From positions 60,041,797-60,105,796 of the forward strand of contig CM056744.1 of assembly GCA_029851415.1 (NCBI GenBank): a stretch of 64,000 nt of DNA, read 5' to 3'. The position numbers were made by a program, and so were the translations under genes. This document shows, in pieces, positions 51,372 to 61,930 of this stretch. Under the pieces are notes generated by a model. It ran no database searches, was not told the DNA's origin, and was given only the letters and a program-made list of their open reading frames with translations. Source of the stretch: Eretmocerus hayati. Taxonomy: Eukaryota; Arthropoda; Insecta; Hymenoptera; Aphelinidae. Within the stretch, counting starts at the first letter, position 1. The number at the start of each line of letters is the position of its first letter.

Positions 51372-52061
51372 GAGTTATTTCATCTCTGATCTTCTTGAAG
51401 GATGCCTCAAGTAGTGGACGTGTTCCTGGGGGCGCCGGAAATCAGATGTCTTCAATCGAATTTTCGAGAGGGCTGTTACAATACAGCTCAAAAATCATTG
51501 GCAGTTCTTATCTGGCAATGATAAATGGATTTGGCTCGTATAACCGATAAATTCATTCTAATATTATCGAATTTCTACACGAGCGATGGATGCAAACGAT
51601 CGATTCCTACTATATTCTGATATATTCCTACTATATCGATCAAAATTTTGATAGAGAGTTCCAGTGAAAAGAGTTTGTCGAAGGCTATCTTTCCAAAATT
51701 TCATCTCCGTGTGTTGAAAATGCCGAATTCTACCACTCCAGCAAAAACTGTGACATTAGCCATGGTCGTATCCACTACTCAAGTCATGTGCACTATTTTG
51801 TACGGAATGACCTCTCGACGTATTCTTCAATAAGTGAAAGAACACCCCGAGATCACATCCAAGCTTAAGGCGATGATAGGTGAATTCAGACTATGTGAGC
51901 GCAGGCAGCCATGGCACGATTTGATTCGTTCCAATTCACAAATGAGATGAACGGCATTTCTTAATAAGATAAAGATATGGTTCCCCAACTCACTATGAGT
52001 ATTTGAAGATAGTATCACGGACAGTGTTGCCCTTAAAAGTCGCCCTTACAGCCTGAAAGAC
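51372..52061. other. Unassigned stretch
   Basis: Short open frames only. No repeat or domain recognised. Confidence 0.3.
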
Positions 52062-52367
52062 TTGAAATCTCTTGAGGGGTTCGGGCACTGTTCAGACGTT
52101 GAACTACCTTCAAGAGCTACACCAAACTTAGCATTATGCATAGCCAACCCCTTCGAGTTGGAAAAGCATATACGAGTCGTTATTTTATCCCATCATGTCA
52201 TTGAAGCTGGAGCTTCCTGGACGGGACGAAGTCCAAAATGTATCGTGAAATTCCACTTGCGTAACTGGAATTTCAAACCCTCTCTGCATCCCAACGAGCC
52301 ATTTGGAAAATCCACGAAGAGAATACGAGTAGAAAATGGTTATGGATGCCCTTTGTTTGAATTATAA
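52062..52367 (+). CDS. Small hypothetical ORF (101 aa), doubtful
   Basis: An ATG-started frame (MKSLEGFGHC...) of 101 codons with balanced composition and mixed hydrophobic and charged residues. There is no signal peptide, membrane segment or motif I recognise. It might be an exon fragment of a host gene or a chance frame. No splice evidence was worked out. Confidence 0.2.
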   Translation: MKSLEGFGHCSDVELPSRATPNLALCIANPFELEKHIRVVILSHHVIEAGASWTGRSPKCIVKFHLRNWNFKPSLHPNEPFGKSTKRIRVENGYGCPLFEL

Positions 52368-52501
52368 GAGTTCTTTGTCAGATGAAGTGGGATGAAGATA
52401 ATTCATAATTGCACAATCATCATAGTTCTAGGCAACTTCTATCTCATCACGGCACTCTGATTTTCATCTGAATCAACATCACCAAAACGAGATCGATTGA
52501 T

Positions 52502-52852
52502 TTATTCAGGATTTTGCTCTCTATTTGGATGAGCTTGAGCATTCTCTTCGACCACACTTGTTTCTGTCTCCTGTAAGGCATCGATGAATTCTTCTATATC
52601 ACCATTGTTAGCAGCAATCATTACTCTTGATCCAAAACCAAATTGTTGAACAACTGGAGCAGCCTGGCCAGTGTGTAGAGCGGACCAAAATGAAGAAAAC
52701 GCTTGAGAAAACTGAGGAGAGCAGATAGTGGTCGAGAAGCTGTCCCCGGGTGGCAGGTGATTACTGAAAGCGTTATGAGATATGCTGGTGGACGAAATCT
52801 CGGATGCGACGAGTGCATGAAGTTCTTTCAAGGTTGATTCCTGTGGACGCAT
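52502..52852 (-). CDS. Small hypothetical ORF (116 aa), doubtful
   Basis: An ATG-started frame MRPQESTLKELHALV..., ending in an acidic stretch (EEFIDALQETETSVVEENAQ). It is more protein-like in composition than its neighbours, with one weakly hydrophobic centre and no motif recognised. It could be a fragment of a decayed gene. No repeat copy in the window. Confidence 0.25.
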   Translation of the reverse strand: MRPQESTLKELHALVASEISSTSISHNAFSNHLPPGDSFSTTICSPQFSQAFSSFWSALHTGQAAPVVQQFGFGSRVMIAANNGDIEEFIDALQETETSVVEENAQAHPNREQNPE

Positions 52853-53147
52853 AGAGTATTTATACAGACGAATTCGAGAGATAGTACAGATTCACATATT
52901 CGTTGGAGTAAGCAATGAGGAGATGACACATTCAAAGGCATGAGATGGTCCATTTCGGGTCAAAATTGGAGATTCCCCCGGATTGGATATTATTCGATCG
53001 CGTGACGACTATTGTCAGTAGTTAAGGCTAGGCGGGTTATCTTATCTTTACTTTCATCTCCTCATGAGATCAACATTATGGGAACCAGAGAGAACAATGC
53101 AAGGTCACTCTCTTCCTCGTCCGAGGATCCTTTCCCCACGCTCTACT
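52853..53147. other. Unassigned spacer
   Basis: Nothing recognised. Confidence 0.3.
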
Positions 53148-53430
53148 TTCCATTGTTCTCCAATTAGACATCCACGCGATTAATTACGCATTGATTATCA
53201 CTAATTAAGGTCAACTGAAATTTTTCCCAACGGTTTGATCTTTCTTCCCACGCTTGCGAGATGAGATCCTCCAACTGGACAGTCACGCAATTAATCACGT
53301 ATCAATCACCACTGATTAAGGCCAACAGACATTCTTTCCAAGTTCAACAAGGAAAGATCTTTCCATTGTTCTCGAACTGGACACTCACGCGATCAATCAC
53401 GTAATCAATTACTAATCAAGCTCACCTGTA
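53148..53430. repeat. Degenerate ~103-112-bp tandem repeat, about three units
   Basis: CTCCAATTAGACATCCACGC, CTCCAACTGGACAGTCACGC and CTCGAACTGGACACTCACGC recur at about 53158, 53269 and 53371, each followed by an AAT(C/T)ACG... then a CTAATTAAGG/CTGATTAAGG-like block. The units are clearly related but old. Confidence 0.7.
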
Positions 53431-53589
53431 ATGAATACACAAACACTTACATCGAAGATTCACCATGGCTACTTGAAAATTTCCACGGTTGACCAGAATT
53501 CCCCATGGTCATCCAAAAATTCCAACGGGACCCCCTCTTACCATGAGATCCAGTATCCAACAACCCGTCAATATAAGCCCAATGACCAA

Positions 53590-54500
53590 TATTCCTGATT
53601 ATTTGTATATGTATATATCATGGAAGTGCGATCAATATTCCCCATCATCACATATTTACCCATCAATATTAGAGTGTAATAATCTAAAAATCCATATTCC
53701 CACGATAGACAAAAAATTTCCATGCTCAATATGACGATATGTAAGTCCGAAATTGACGAATATTTTCTCAAATCTATACCCATTAACAATGGGATAATAT
53801 CACACCCAACAAAATAAGTAATCAATGTTTGACATAATCACGCATTCGTCATTATTGAAATGTAATGATTTAGAACCAATGTTCCCCAATGGACAATCAA
53901 TTCTTACGCTCAATATGGCAATAATGTATTTTTGAAAGTAACGAATATTTCTCGATTCATATTCCATCAAAGATCGAGGACTTCTTCTAACCAATAGAAC
54001 TAGTCACCAAATTTCCCAACAATCTCACTATCATCTGTTATCATTAATGTGTGATGATCTATCCATATTCCTATGATAGACACGAAAAATTTCCGCACTC
54101 AATATGCATATAATGTAACGCCAAAATTGACGAATATTCCTAAAATCTATAATCAATCAATTATCGAGTGATACCTAGCCCAATAGAATTGGTAATCAAT
54201 TTCTTCCCCATAATTACACAACCATCTTTTCCTGTGGAAGCGCGATAGTCCAGGATCAAAGTTCCGACAATAGACAAACAGTTCTTTCACTCATCATAGA
54301 AATAATGTAACCTCGAAAGGGAGGAGTCCGTCTCAAATCCATATTTCGTCAATGATTGAAGGATTTTCCCAATCAGTAGAACTATCGAAGTTTGTCATAA
54401 TCTTACAATCATTCCCCATTATTGACGTGTAATGATCTGGAATCCATATTCCCACGATCAGTAAAAATTCTCACACTCAATACGCAATCGAAGTGAGCTC
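53590..54500. repeat. Degenerate ~188-bp tandem repeat, about five units
   Basis: CTCAATATG or close variants fall at 53725, 53909, 54098, 54290 and 54476 (spacing 184-192). Each is preceded by a TCCATATTCCCACGATAGAC-like word and followed by GACGAATATT and ATCAATGAT(C/T)GA-like words. Units differ by many substitutions and small indels, so the array is old. The monomer length is close to one nucleosome repeat, as in many satellites. Confidence 0.75.
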
Positions 54501-55986
54501 AATAGTGACGATTATTTGCCCCAAGCTCGCTAAGATTAACGTCCAATCCTATTATCACCAGAAATTTCACGCGTTCAATTGTCGTGAATCTCAACTTGAA
54601 TCAAAGTCCCACATATTTCTCACAATCATGCAATTGATTGAATCATGCAATCGATTAAAGCTCAACCAAGTTCATTGAAATTCACATCCGGTCTCACATA
54701 TCCCCGCAATACTCCATACACTTATTATGCTCCAAATATAGGCACTCTGTTCAGTAATTACCCGCATTCCTTTCTCTTTAGTATACACGGTAAGAGGGAA
54801 GCTCCTCACATAGTCCATCCTTCGTCCCATAACCGTTTGTCTAGCAAGAACTTATGAATAACACGAAGCATTTGTTCTTTTATTTGAAACATTTTTCCAT
54901 ACTTCTATTCCGAGTTTTAACGCCTCTGGCTATCCATATCTTATCTCCCCTATTTCCTTTGTCAACGTTGAAGAATGTCCATGCAAATCCTATCAGGATA
55001 AATGATCAATAACCAGTTCATTGATCGAATAGCTCGGAAAGTGAGCTCGAATTTTATTCCCTCTTGCATATCAATTATATTTCAGATGATATTGATCATA
55101 TTATTACACGCACTCAATGCCTTATTCGAGCTTTCCACAACCACTCTATTGATACATCCAGGAACCTGGCACCTCGTGTGATTATTAATACGTCCTTTGC
55201 TGATCAAAACAATATGTTCATGAAAACTGGAAGCTCATCCGTGAGTGAAACATTCCGAGCGAAGATGAGATCAATATGCGAGGTCGAAGAGGGCGATACC
55301 AAAAAAGGAACTTGACTATTCTACTCTCTCACTTCCTCTGTCTCTCACATTTTCCTTCGTGTTCTCCTCCTTCATCCTTGCACAAGTCTCTGACTTACGC
55401 ATAATACATCTACGCATCCATAACACTTGGGCATGAAGAATTGGGCATTATATCTTCGTTCCATCTCTAGATACGCAGAGATTCTTATTACCTTGTGTCA
55501 TATGAAATTGATTGTTGATATCCTCATGCTTCGCTCATGCAAATTCATTTCTGAACAGAACTCCGAAAAATGTGGCTCAGAAAGGTACTTTTATCTCGAT
55601 ATTTTAGTTATCTACTCAAGTTTAGATAGGAGATAACGTTGGAAGACCCTCCTTTCGTATAGAAGCCATTCATATTTTGATCCTCCCATGCTTCGATGAG
55701 ACATCATCGCATCTGTAAAAATTCTCTCATAGTTGTTAGACACAGAGTAGCTTTAGAGCTGGTGGCCTCTTACTTTTCACTCTTTCACAGCTACCCAGCC
55801 CACTACAAACCCATCATACTCCTCTCATTCTCATTCTAATCAAACGTTCCTTGATGCCTTTGTTCATCCTGCTTGATATTTTTGACGCGTAATCAACTCT
55901 TCATGATCGATCAAGTGCAGAGAGTACAACAAGCAAATTGATCCGTGTTTCAAAGATTATCACTTTTGAGTATCTCGAGAGCCTTA
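54501..55986. other. Unassigned AT-rich stretch
   Basis: Only short frames; an 83-codon one at 55064-55315 is the most protein-like but has no motif I know. No repeat recognised. Confidence 0.3.
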
Positions 55987-55990
55987 TATA

Positions 55991-58431
55991 TGTTACGTGC
56001 AAAGTCCGAAATTGTGCACTCCGGGAAGTGCACAAGGATGGTTTGTGCAAAGCCCGATATACCGAGTTTTACACAGAGGATCGGTGTGTATTCTGTGATG
56101 TATAGAGGTGAGTCGGGCAATCTCTAACACACAATGAGCGACATGGAGAGTCGATTCTTTTTCCAATGTTTACTAATACTCGAGCAGATTGTACTCAATA
56201 TAGTATACCAACGGTGTCTTCAAAATCAAAATGAATAATGCTGAGATTAATTTATTATGAATACGTTTAATATGAGGAACGCGTCATAAGATTCAAACAA
56301 TAAGAGACGATTTTTCTTACACGATAAAAATTACAATAGTCTCTGCAAAAATTAGCAGTCGTCAATTCACGCGAGAATGATTATTGAATATAGCGAGATA
56401 TATTGAAAATGAAATACTTATAACGCTTGGTCACTTGTTTTTACAATCTAATGAACCATGATATCGAGAATTACATAGCCTTCCTTTCTTCTTACAAATA
56501 CATCTATTACTATTACACTTCAACGTACAATTACAACGTACGAAGCCTTGACCTCCGACAATAGATTCTTGAGTGTTAACTGCTTGGAGAGATATCGTTT
56601 CTGCTGGGACATCTTCGATTCGTAAAAAATTATTTTCAGCATAAGCAATCTGATTTCGACTGTATAGTTGAGCTAATACTCCTTCTCTCGTACCAATCTT
56701 GTACAAGTTATCGTCAGTCACTTCACACACAACATCTATAATTTTTCAAATGAACATCAATGCAAAATAAGATACCTCTTCCAGACAGATACAATAATAA
56801 CTCACCAATTATATTTCTAAAGTCTGCCTTGCTGCGGTCAACATCTGGTACAGGAACTGTGACGCACATTCCAACTTTGAGTGGTAAAAAACGTCTATTA
56901 CTCTCTAGCCTCATTCGTTTAGCCTGTTTTTCTATGCCTTCCACTGCTTCCATCTGTCTCCTTTTGATTCTAGAATGATTCGTCGACAAAATTTGAATCG
57001 TATCGCTCTCTTCGTTATCCCTCTCGAAATCAACAGTCTCGCTTGATTCAGTTCCATCTTGATCTTCTCGATGGAGTTCGTGGACAATCGCTCATCTGTC
57101 TGAATCAAGTCAGCTAATTCTGATTCCTCATAGAGTTGCTCTAGGTCCTCTTCTGTTCTCAGACTTTTGATTATGCAGTCGGGAAGCGAACTACTTGCGA
57201 TGCCTAATTTAGCTGGTCTGCCGAAAAGAGCTCCATACGGCGATTGTTGGATGACGGAATGGAAGCAGTGGAATTATTATTATTATTTTTTTGGAACTGA
57301 CAAAAACGTAAGCCTTCACTCCAGTCTTTTCTCTTGTTATCGTGCATCCACGCTCTAACCATCTCTCCAACATCTCGGTTTGACCTCTCCACACTACCTT
57401 GACTCTGAGAGTGTCGCGGTTTGCCATGAACTATTTTCAGATTAGGCCACATTTTCTCGAGTTGATTGATCACAGAGTTGACGAACTCACGTCCGTTGTC
57501 ACACTGGAGAATTGATGGTGCTCCAAATAGAGTGAAAATATCAATTAGATGATAAGTAACTTCACAAGCTGTTTTCGTTTTCAGAGCACGAAGTACCGAG
57601 AATTTGGTCATGTTATCTTGGTAATTCATGATGAAGTTAAATTCACCATCTCGACATGATTGCATGTCGATGAGATCAACTTGAGCTCGAGCATTCACTT
57701 CTTTAGAAACGATCGGTTTGACAACAACTCCTTTCTTTGGGTGCGCTCTTTTTTTCAAACACGTACTACAGAGTTTCAGAAACAAGAAAATTGCTCCCCT
57801 AATTATATTAGCATATTTGGCTTTCACGGCGTTATTAATCTTGTGGAATCCTCCATGTCCCGTTTCAACGTGAATTTTCATCAGGATATCAAAAATTTCT
57901 GAATTGTGCACGTAGTATTTCACGTCACTTTCGTCGTCTGCTTTCATTGGCACGATCAATCGTGATGTATCGCCTACAGTCAATACATCGTATCGTGCCA
58001 GTCTCCTGTAGTCAAGCGACGATTTTTTCTTTTCATTTTTGGCAGCTAAAACACTCGCGATAAGATTTTGATAGTCCACTGCACTCTTAATCAAACTACT
58101 ATTATCCCTTAATATGATTGAGTTGAGTTTAGAATTAAAATCATCCCGAAATGAATCAGCGCTATTTGGATCCATGATTCTGTAACTCGAATAAGTGTCG
58201 ATGTGATTAGCCTCGCGAGACTGACTGCTGTAAACATGATTCGAATTGTTATTATTAGCAATTTCCCGACTCACCTCTATACATCGCAGAATACCCACCG
58301 ATCCTCTGTGTAAAACTCAGTATATCGGACTTTGCACAACGCGAGTTGTGCAGAGTCCGATGCATCGGGCTTTGCACAGAAATATCTTGTGCACTTCCCG
58401 GAGTGCACAATTTCGGACTTTGCACGTAACA
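55991..58431 (-). mobile_element. Second Ginger-type transposon, 2,441 bp, TSD TATA
   Basis: The ends are TGTTACGTGCAAAGTCCG (55991) and its exact complement (58431), with TATA on both sides (55987-55990 and 58432-58435). TGTTA fits the TGTNR terminus and the 4-bp duplication fits Ginger. The TIR region also has internal palindromes built on GTGCACTCCGGGAAGTGCAC and (C/G)AAAGTCCGA words. The transposase lacks a PHD finger and is a different lineage from the 28.7-kb copies. It is inactive because of frameshifts. Confidence 0.92.
56431..58298 (-). pseudogene. Ginger transposase (integrase-like), frameshifted
   Basis: The 364-codon first frame (likely real start at MDPNSADS, ~58172) has the H2C2 finger (HVETGH...CSTC), and the DDE core with D in QVDLIDMQS, D in QCDNGREF and E in SVERSN. 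At about 57285 an (AAT)n run encodes five Asn and puts the frame out. The expected continuation FHSVIQQSPYGALFG is present one frame over. A second 1-nt shift lies near 57085. A 70-bp GT-AG intron (56736-56805) precedes the last exon, which ends in a CXC-like Cys-rich module with one Cys replaced by Tyr (NSRYHG). There is no PHD finger. Not functional as it stands. Confidence 0.85.
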
Positions 58432-58435
58432 TATA

Positions 58436-59753
58436 TATTTATCTGCTGGGGAATTGGATTTTGTTCCTCATATACTTCGCAGAACTTACTGGAATATACA
58501 AAAATATTCCGGTTCAAGAAATTTCCGCTCTCTGGAACCCGCCTAAACTGATGATCGATGATGCTCACGAGATCAGAATCACACAGATACGACTAGGAGT
58601 TTTGAGGTTACATTGAATAAAGAACGAGACGTATATGTGACTTCATATATCGATATGATCAACGAATTCACATGAACTTCTCATAGATTATCCCAGCTGT
58701 ATTTCAGAGCTTCATGCTTCGTTGAACTTGCTTAGTTGCATCGAATTTCACACGGATTTCCACTGTCTCTTATCCTGGAACCTCTGTTTCTTCATCCAAG
58801 CTTTTCTTTACATCTGGGATACTCATTATATATTTTTGCATTGCTCAGTGAAAAATTTCTTCAAGGGAACATGGTGGTACACTGAACATTCAATTACTCT
58901 TCAGGTCTCTTCAAAATCTTGATACTGTTCCTCCATATATTCACAAGGCCCATACGTTTCCCAAAGTTAGCATTTTTTTCTAGAGTCATCAATTAGTATT
59001 CCTCTTCCACTCAACCAATCTTGCTCTTCTACAATATCAATACCATTCAGAATCATTCACCCCGATCCCATCATATCCAATCATCCCTACATATTGTTTC
59101 AATCTAAGAATGAGCTGTTCCGTTTCTCCCTCTCCATTATCCCTCAAAATAGATCCTCTCCCATACTCGTGGTAATCATGAGTCTTGAAACTGTTGAATA
59201 TCGAATCACCGATCCAAAGGGTGTTATCAAGTATATTATAATGGATACTCGCACTTTCCACACATTTCTTGTATCCGTCTTCTTCTCATCGAGAATTAAT
59301 GCTCACTGCACTCTCTCATGGCATGGAATTCCTTTCTTTGTTCACCGGTCTCCCTTTGTATGATTTCAGATTCTCTATGCGCTGTGTATCACCTTTCTCA
59401 TCGAGAAAATGCATACAAACGTAGAATGAGAACCCCATGATGATGCCTAACGTATGAGATAATCGATAATCGTGTAATTCGTTCCAAATCCCATCAGCTG
59501 TACACTCCACTGCACTCACTTCATGCATTGGTCAAACATTATATTATATACCAAGTGATACTGAGGTCACAGATTCTGGTTCAATGCAAATCTAACCTTC
59601 TCGCGTCATTGCATTGAGAGAGATGACCCCGTATGTTCGATGTATGAGACATAATTTCTTCACACACTCTCAAGATTCAATTTCTTGTGCATCTCACTTT
59701 CGTAACGCATTAATCAATTTTTTGTCCATCCGTTGTCTATTTACAATCACTCA
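58436..59753. other. Unassigned stretch
   Basis: AT-rich, short frames on both strands (up to 89 codons at 59094-59363). No domain, repeat or splice pattern recognised. Confidence 0.35.
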
Positions 59754-59903
59754 CAAGGGGGACCCACAAAGTGCGGGTTACCAAATCTATCCAAACTTTT
59801 TTCAAAGTCTCGTACCACCTAGGAAATGAAGAATCCAGAGTAACTCCGTCAAATGGGCTCCCCATTCAGAGCTACAAAGAAAAATGTTAGCATTGTCAGT
59901 ATA

Positions 59904-59949
<46 letters not shown>

Positions 59950-60114
59950 TTTTCAACATGGGCCTATATGGTCAATGCTAATGTCATAGGCTGTAACTTC
60001 GGACAGAGGGCCCATTTGACGGAGTTACGTTGAATTCTCCATATTCTAGGTGGTACAAGACTGTGGAAAAAGTCTGGTGAGCTTTGGTGACCCGCACTTC
60101 GTGGGTCCCCCTTG
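59754..60114. mobile_element. Palindromic MITE (361 bp) with central (TA)n
   Basis: The ends CAAGGGGGACCCACAAAGTG and the mirror of CAAGGGGGACCCACGAAGTG form TIRs that extend inward (CTCCGTCAAATGGGC / GCCCATTTGACGGAG; GTTAGCATTG / CAATGCTAA). TCA is found on both sides (59751-59753 and 60115-60117), a 3-bp duplication. The centre is (TA)n at 59906-59946. Non-coding; possibly PIF/Harbinger- or CACTA-related by TSD length, unproven. Confidence 0.85.
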
Positions 60115-60117
60115 TCA

Positions 60118-60803
60118 GTCTAGAAATGCCTCATCTGCTAGTAGAGAGTACAATAGGTCGAATATGTGATAGAAGTGAGTCAACCTATTCAAACGAAATA
60201 TGACAACTACAAGTTTTCGTCAATCGTGCCGGAAAAAACAACCAATATTATTAAGAATAATTACGTTGATGCATCTCCTTTTTTTCTCTGAACGTAATGA
60301 AATGAATGTTTTCTATTTAATCCCGGTAATTTGATCTACGATTGAATCTAGATCACCTATAGTATAAAACACCCCATCATAACAGAATCGTCTCCTGTAA
60401 GAGCGACTACTAGAATCAACCTCGAACGGGCTTGCATCTAGCAAATCTAGTCCATCGCTTTGATTAATATCATGGTTGCTTGAGGGTTCAAAAACTATCT
60501 CAAATAGACGATCGAAACTGATACAGTTTTCAAGTTTTGAGAATACAAAATGTGCACAGTATAACCGATATCTACAAGAATCATTTTCTTCCAGTTTCGA
60601 ATTTGCGAACTCAACGATGATATCTTTTATTCGTGCAATTGTGAGGGTTTGAGCACAATAGAATATACCTTCGCTTCATAATGGATATTACCACGTATTC
60701 AGGTGATCAGATTTGTGATTATTGAGATATGAATTTCCCCGTATTTCATCTCTATTTTCATGGAAAGTTCATTCTACGTGGATGAATCATTTTTCTTTCC
60801 TCT
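60118..60803. other. Unassigned stretch
   Basis: Nothing recognised. No ORF above 60 codons with an ATG. Confidence 0.35.
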
Positions 60804-61263
60804 TTGAATCAAACCAAATATTTTGAATTTTCCAAGATTCACTCTTCCCAAAAACTTCCTGGTTCATTTGAAGCAATATTTATCATCATTATCTTAGCAC
60901 AAGTGAAGATTCTTCACAATTTATGGAGACCGAATCAAATATACGGGGGTACGCCATACGATGTACCGCATCCTCCACTACAGGGATGGATATTCACAGA
61001 TGTAAAGAGTGATCAACAGTGGAGTGTACCATATCTTTACTCCCGTTTTCAAATCAAGACATGAAGGAGATCGTTCACTCGTACACAGAAGGAATGCACG
61101 GCTACATAATGATTCAGCTTTTCATATAGATGTATCGATTTACGAAGATGTCAATGAAAATGATGGCTCTTATATACTAGAAGATGATTTTCCAGCTCCT
61201 TACAGTTCAATATCAAATTCTTGGATAGAAAACCTCACCATTACGTTTGAAGTTGATCCCTGA
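60804..61263 (+). pseudogene. Two overlapping small ORFs, possible broken gene fragment
   Basis: An 86-codon frame (60804-61064) ending ...WSVPYLYSRFQIKT overlaps an 84-codon frame (61009-61263) ending in an acidic and then hydrophobic segment (SYILEDDFPAPYSSISNSWI). Both have protein-like composition (WRPNQIYGGTPYDVPHPPLQ in the first). They may be parts of one decayed coding region separated by a frameshift near 61010-61060. I do not recognise the protein. Confidence 0.25.
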
Positions 61264-61559
61264 TAAAATGATATTCTGGAAAATGATCTATCTTTTTATC
61301 TGATCAACAAAATTCTCCAAAATTTGAGAAAAAGTTTAAACACACGAATGAGCTCGATCGCTAAGATTCGAGTGAGAGATCAACCGTTAGTTATTACGTT
61401 ATTCACAGGTATGCGAGAAAAATTCATTTCATTCTTTTCGAACATCAAAATTTGATGCTAATCGAAGCGAACGCATTTACAAGCATCGTACATCACTTTA
61501 AGGGAATTCACATCAATATTCAAGTATTCATATTGGTTACGTAACGTGGTGAGGGTTCT
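61264..61559. other. Unassigned spacer
   Basis: Nothing recognised. Confidence 0.3.
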
Positions 61560-61930
61560 AGGTTCCGGAGAAAACACGAGTTGAGTGAATGATAGGTGAC
61601 TTTATGTATGAGAGTTCAATAGTTGAGAGAGAGTGTGTGAATAGTTGAGTTGGTCAGAGCGGTCTGTCTGCGGCGTGTCCCGTCGTCCGGGACGATGGGT
61701 CCGCGACGCGACATCGCACTTGGTGGGGAAACGGGCGATTATCCGTCAGAAACGCTGACGGTGCACCTGGTGCACAGGCGTGCCTGGCCGGAGACTCGCG
61801 GTGACCTATATCACAATATATAAATCAGCTGTGGCCTCTTGAGTGGCCTTCAACTCATACGGTTGAGATCATATGTTGCATTATAGTGCTTGTGCGAGCG
61901 AGCACGTGTTAGTATGAGTGTATGTGTGAT
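61560..61930 (+). promoter_or_regulatory. GC-rich patch with stem-loops and a TATA-like box
   Basis: In AT-rich surroundings, 61650-61800 is GC-rich and holds several perfect small stem-loops (TCCGTCAGAAACGCTGACGG, GTGCACCTGGTGCAC, CGTCGTCCGGGACG). A TATA-like ATATATAAAT follows at about 61817. This could be a promoter or an old solo LTR; neither is proven. Confidence 0.3.

Noticed and set aside
61560..61930. Solo LTR of a retroelement
   Set aside because: A TATA-like box and stem-loops are present, but no TG...CA ends with a target duplication could be found.
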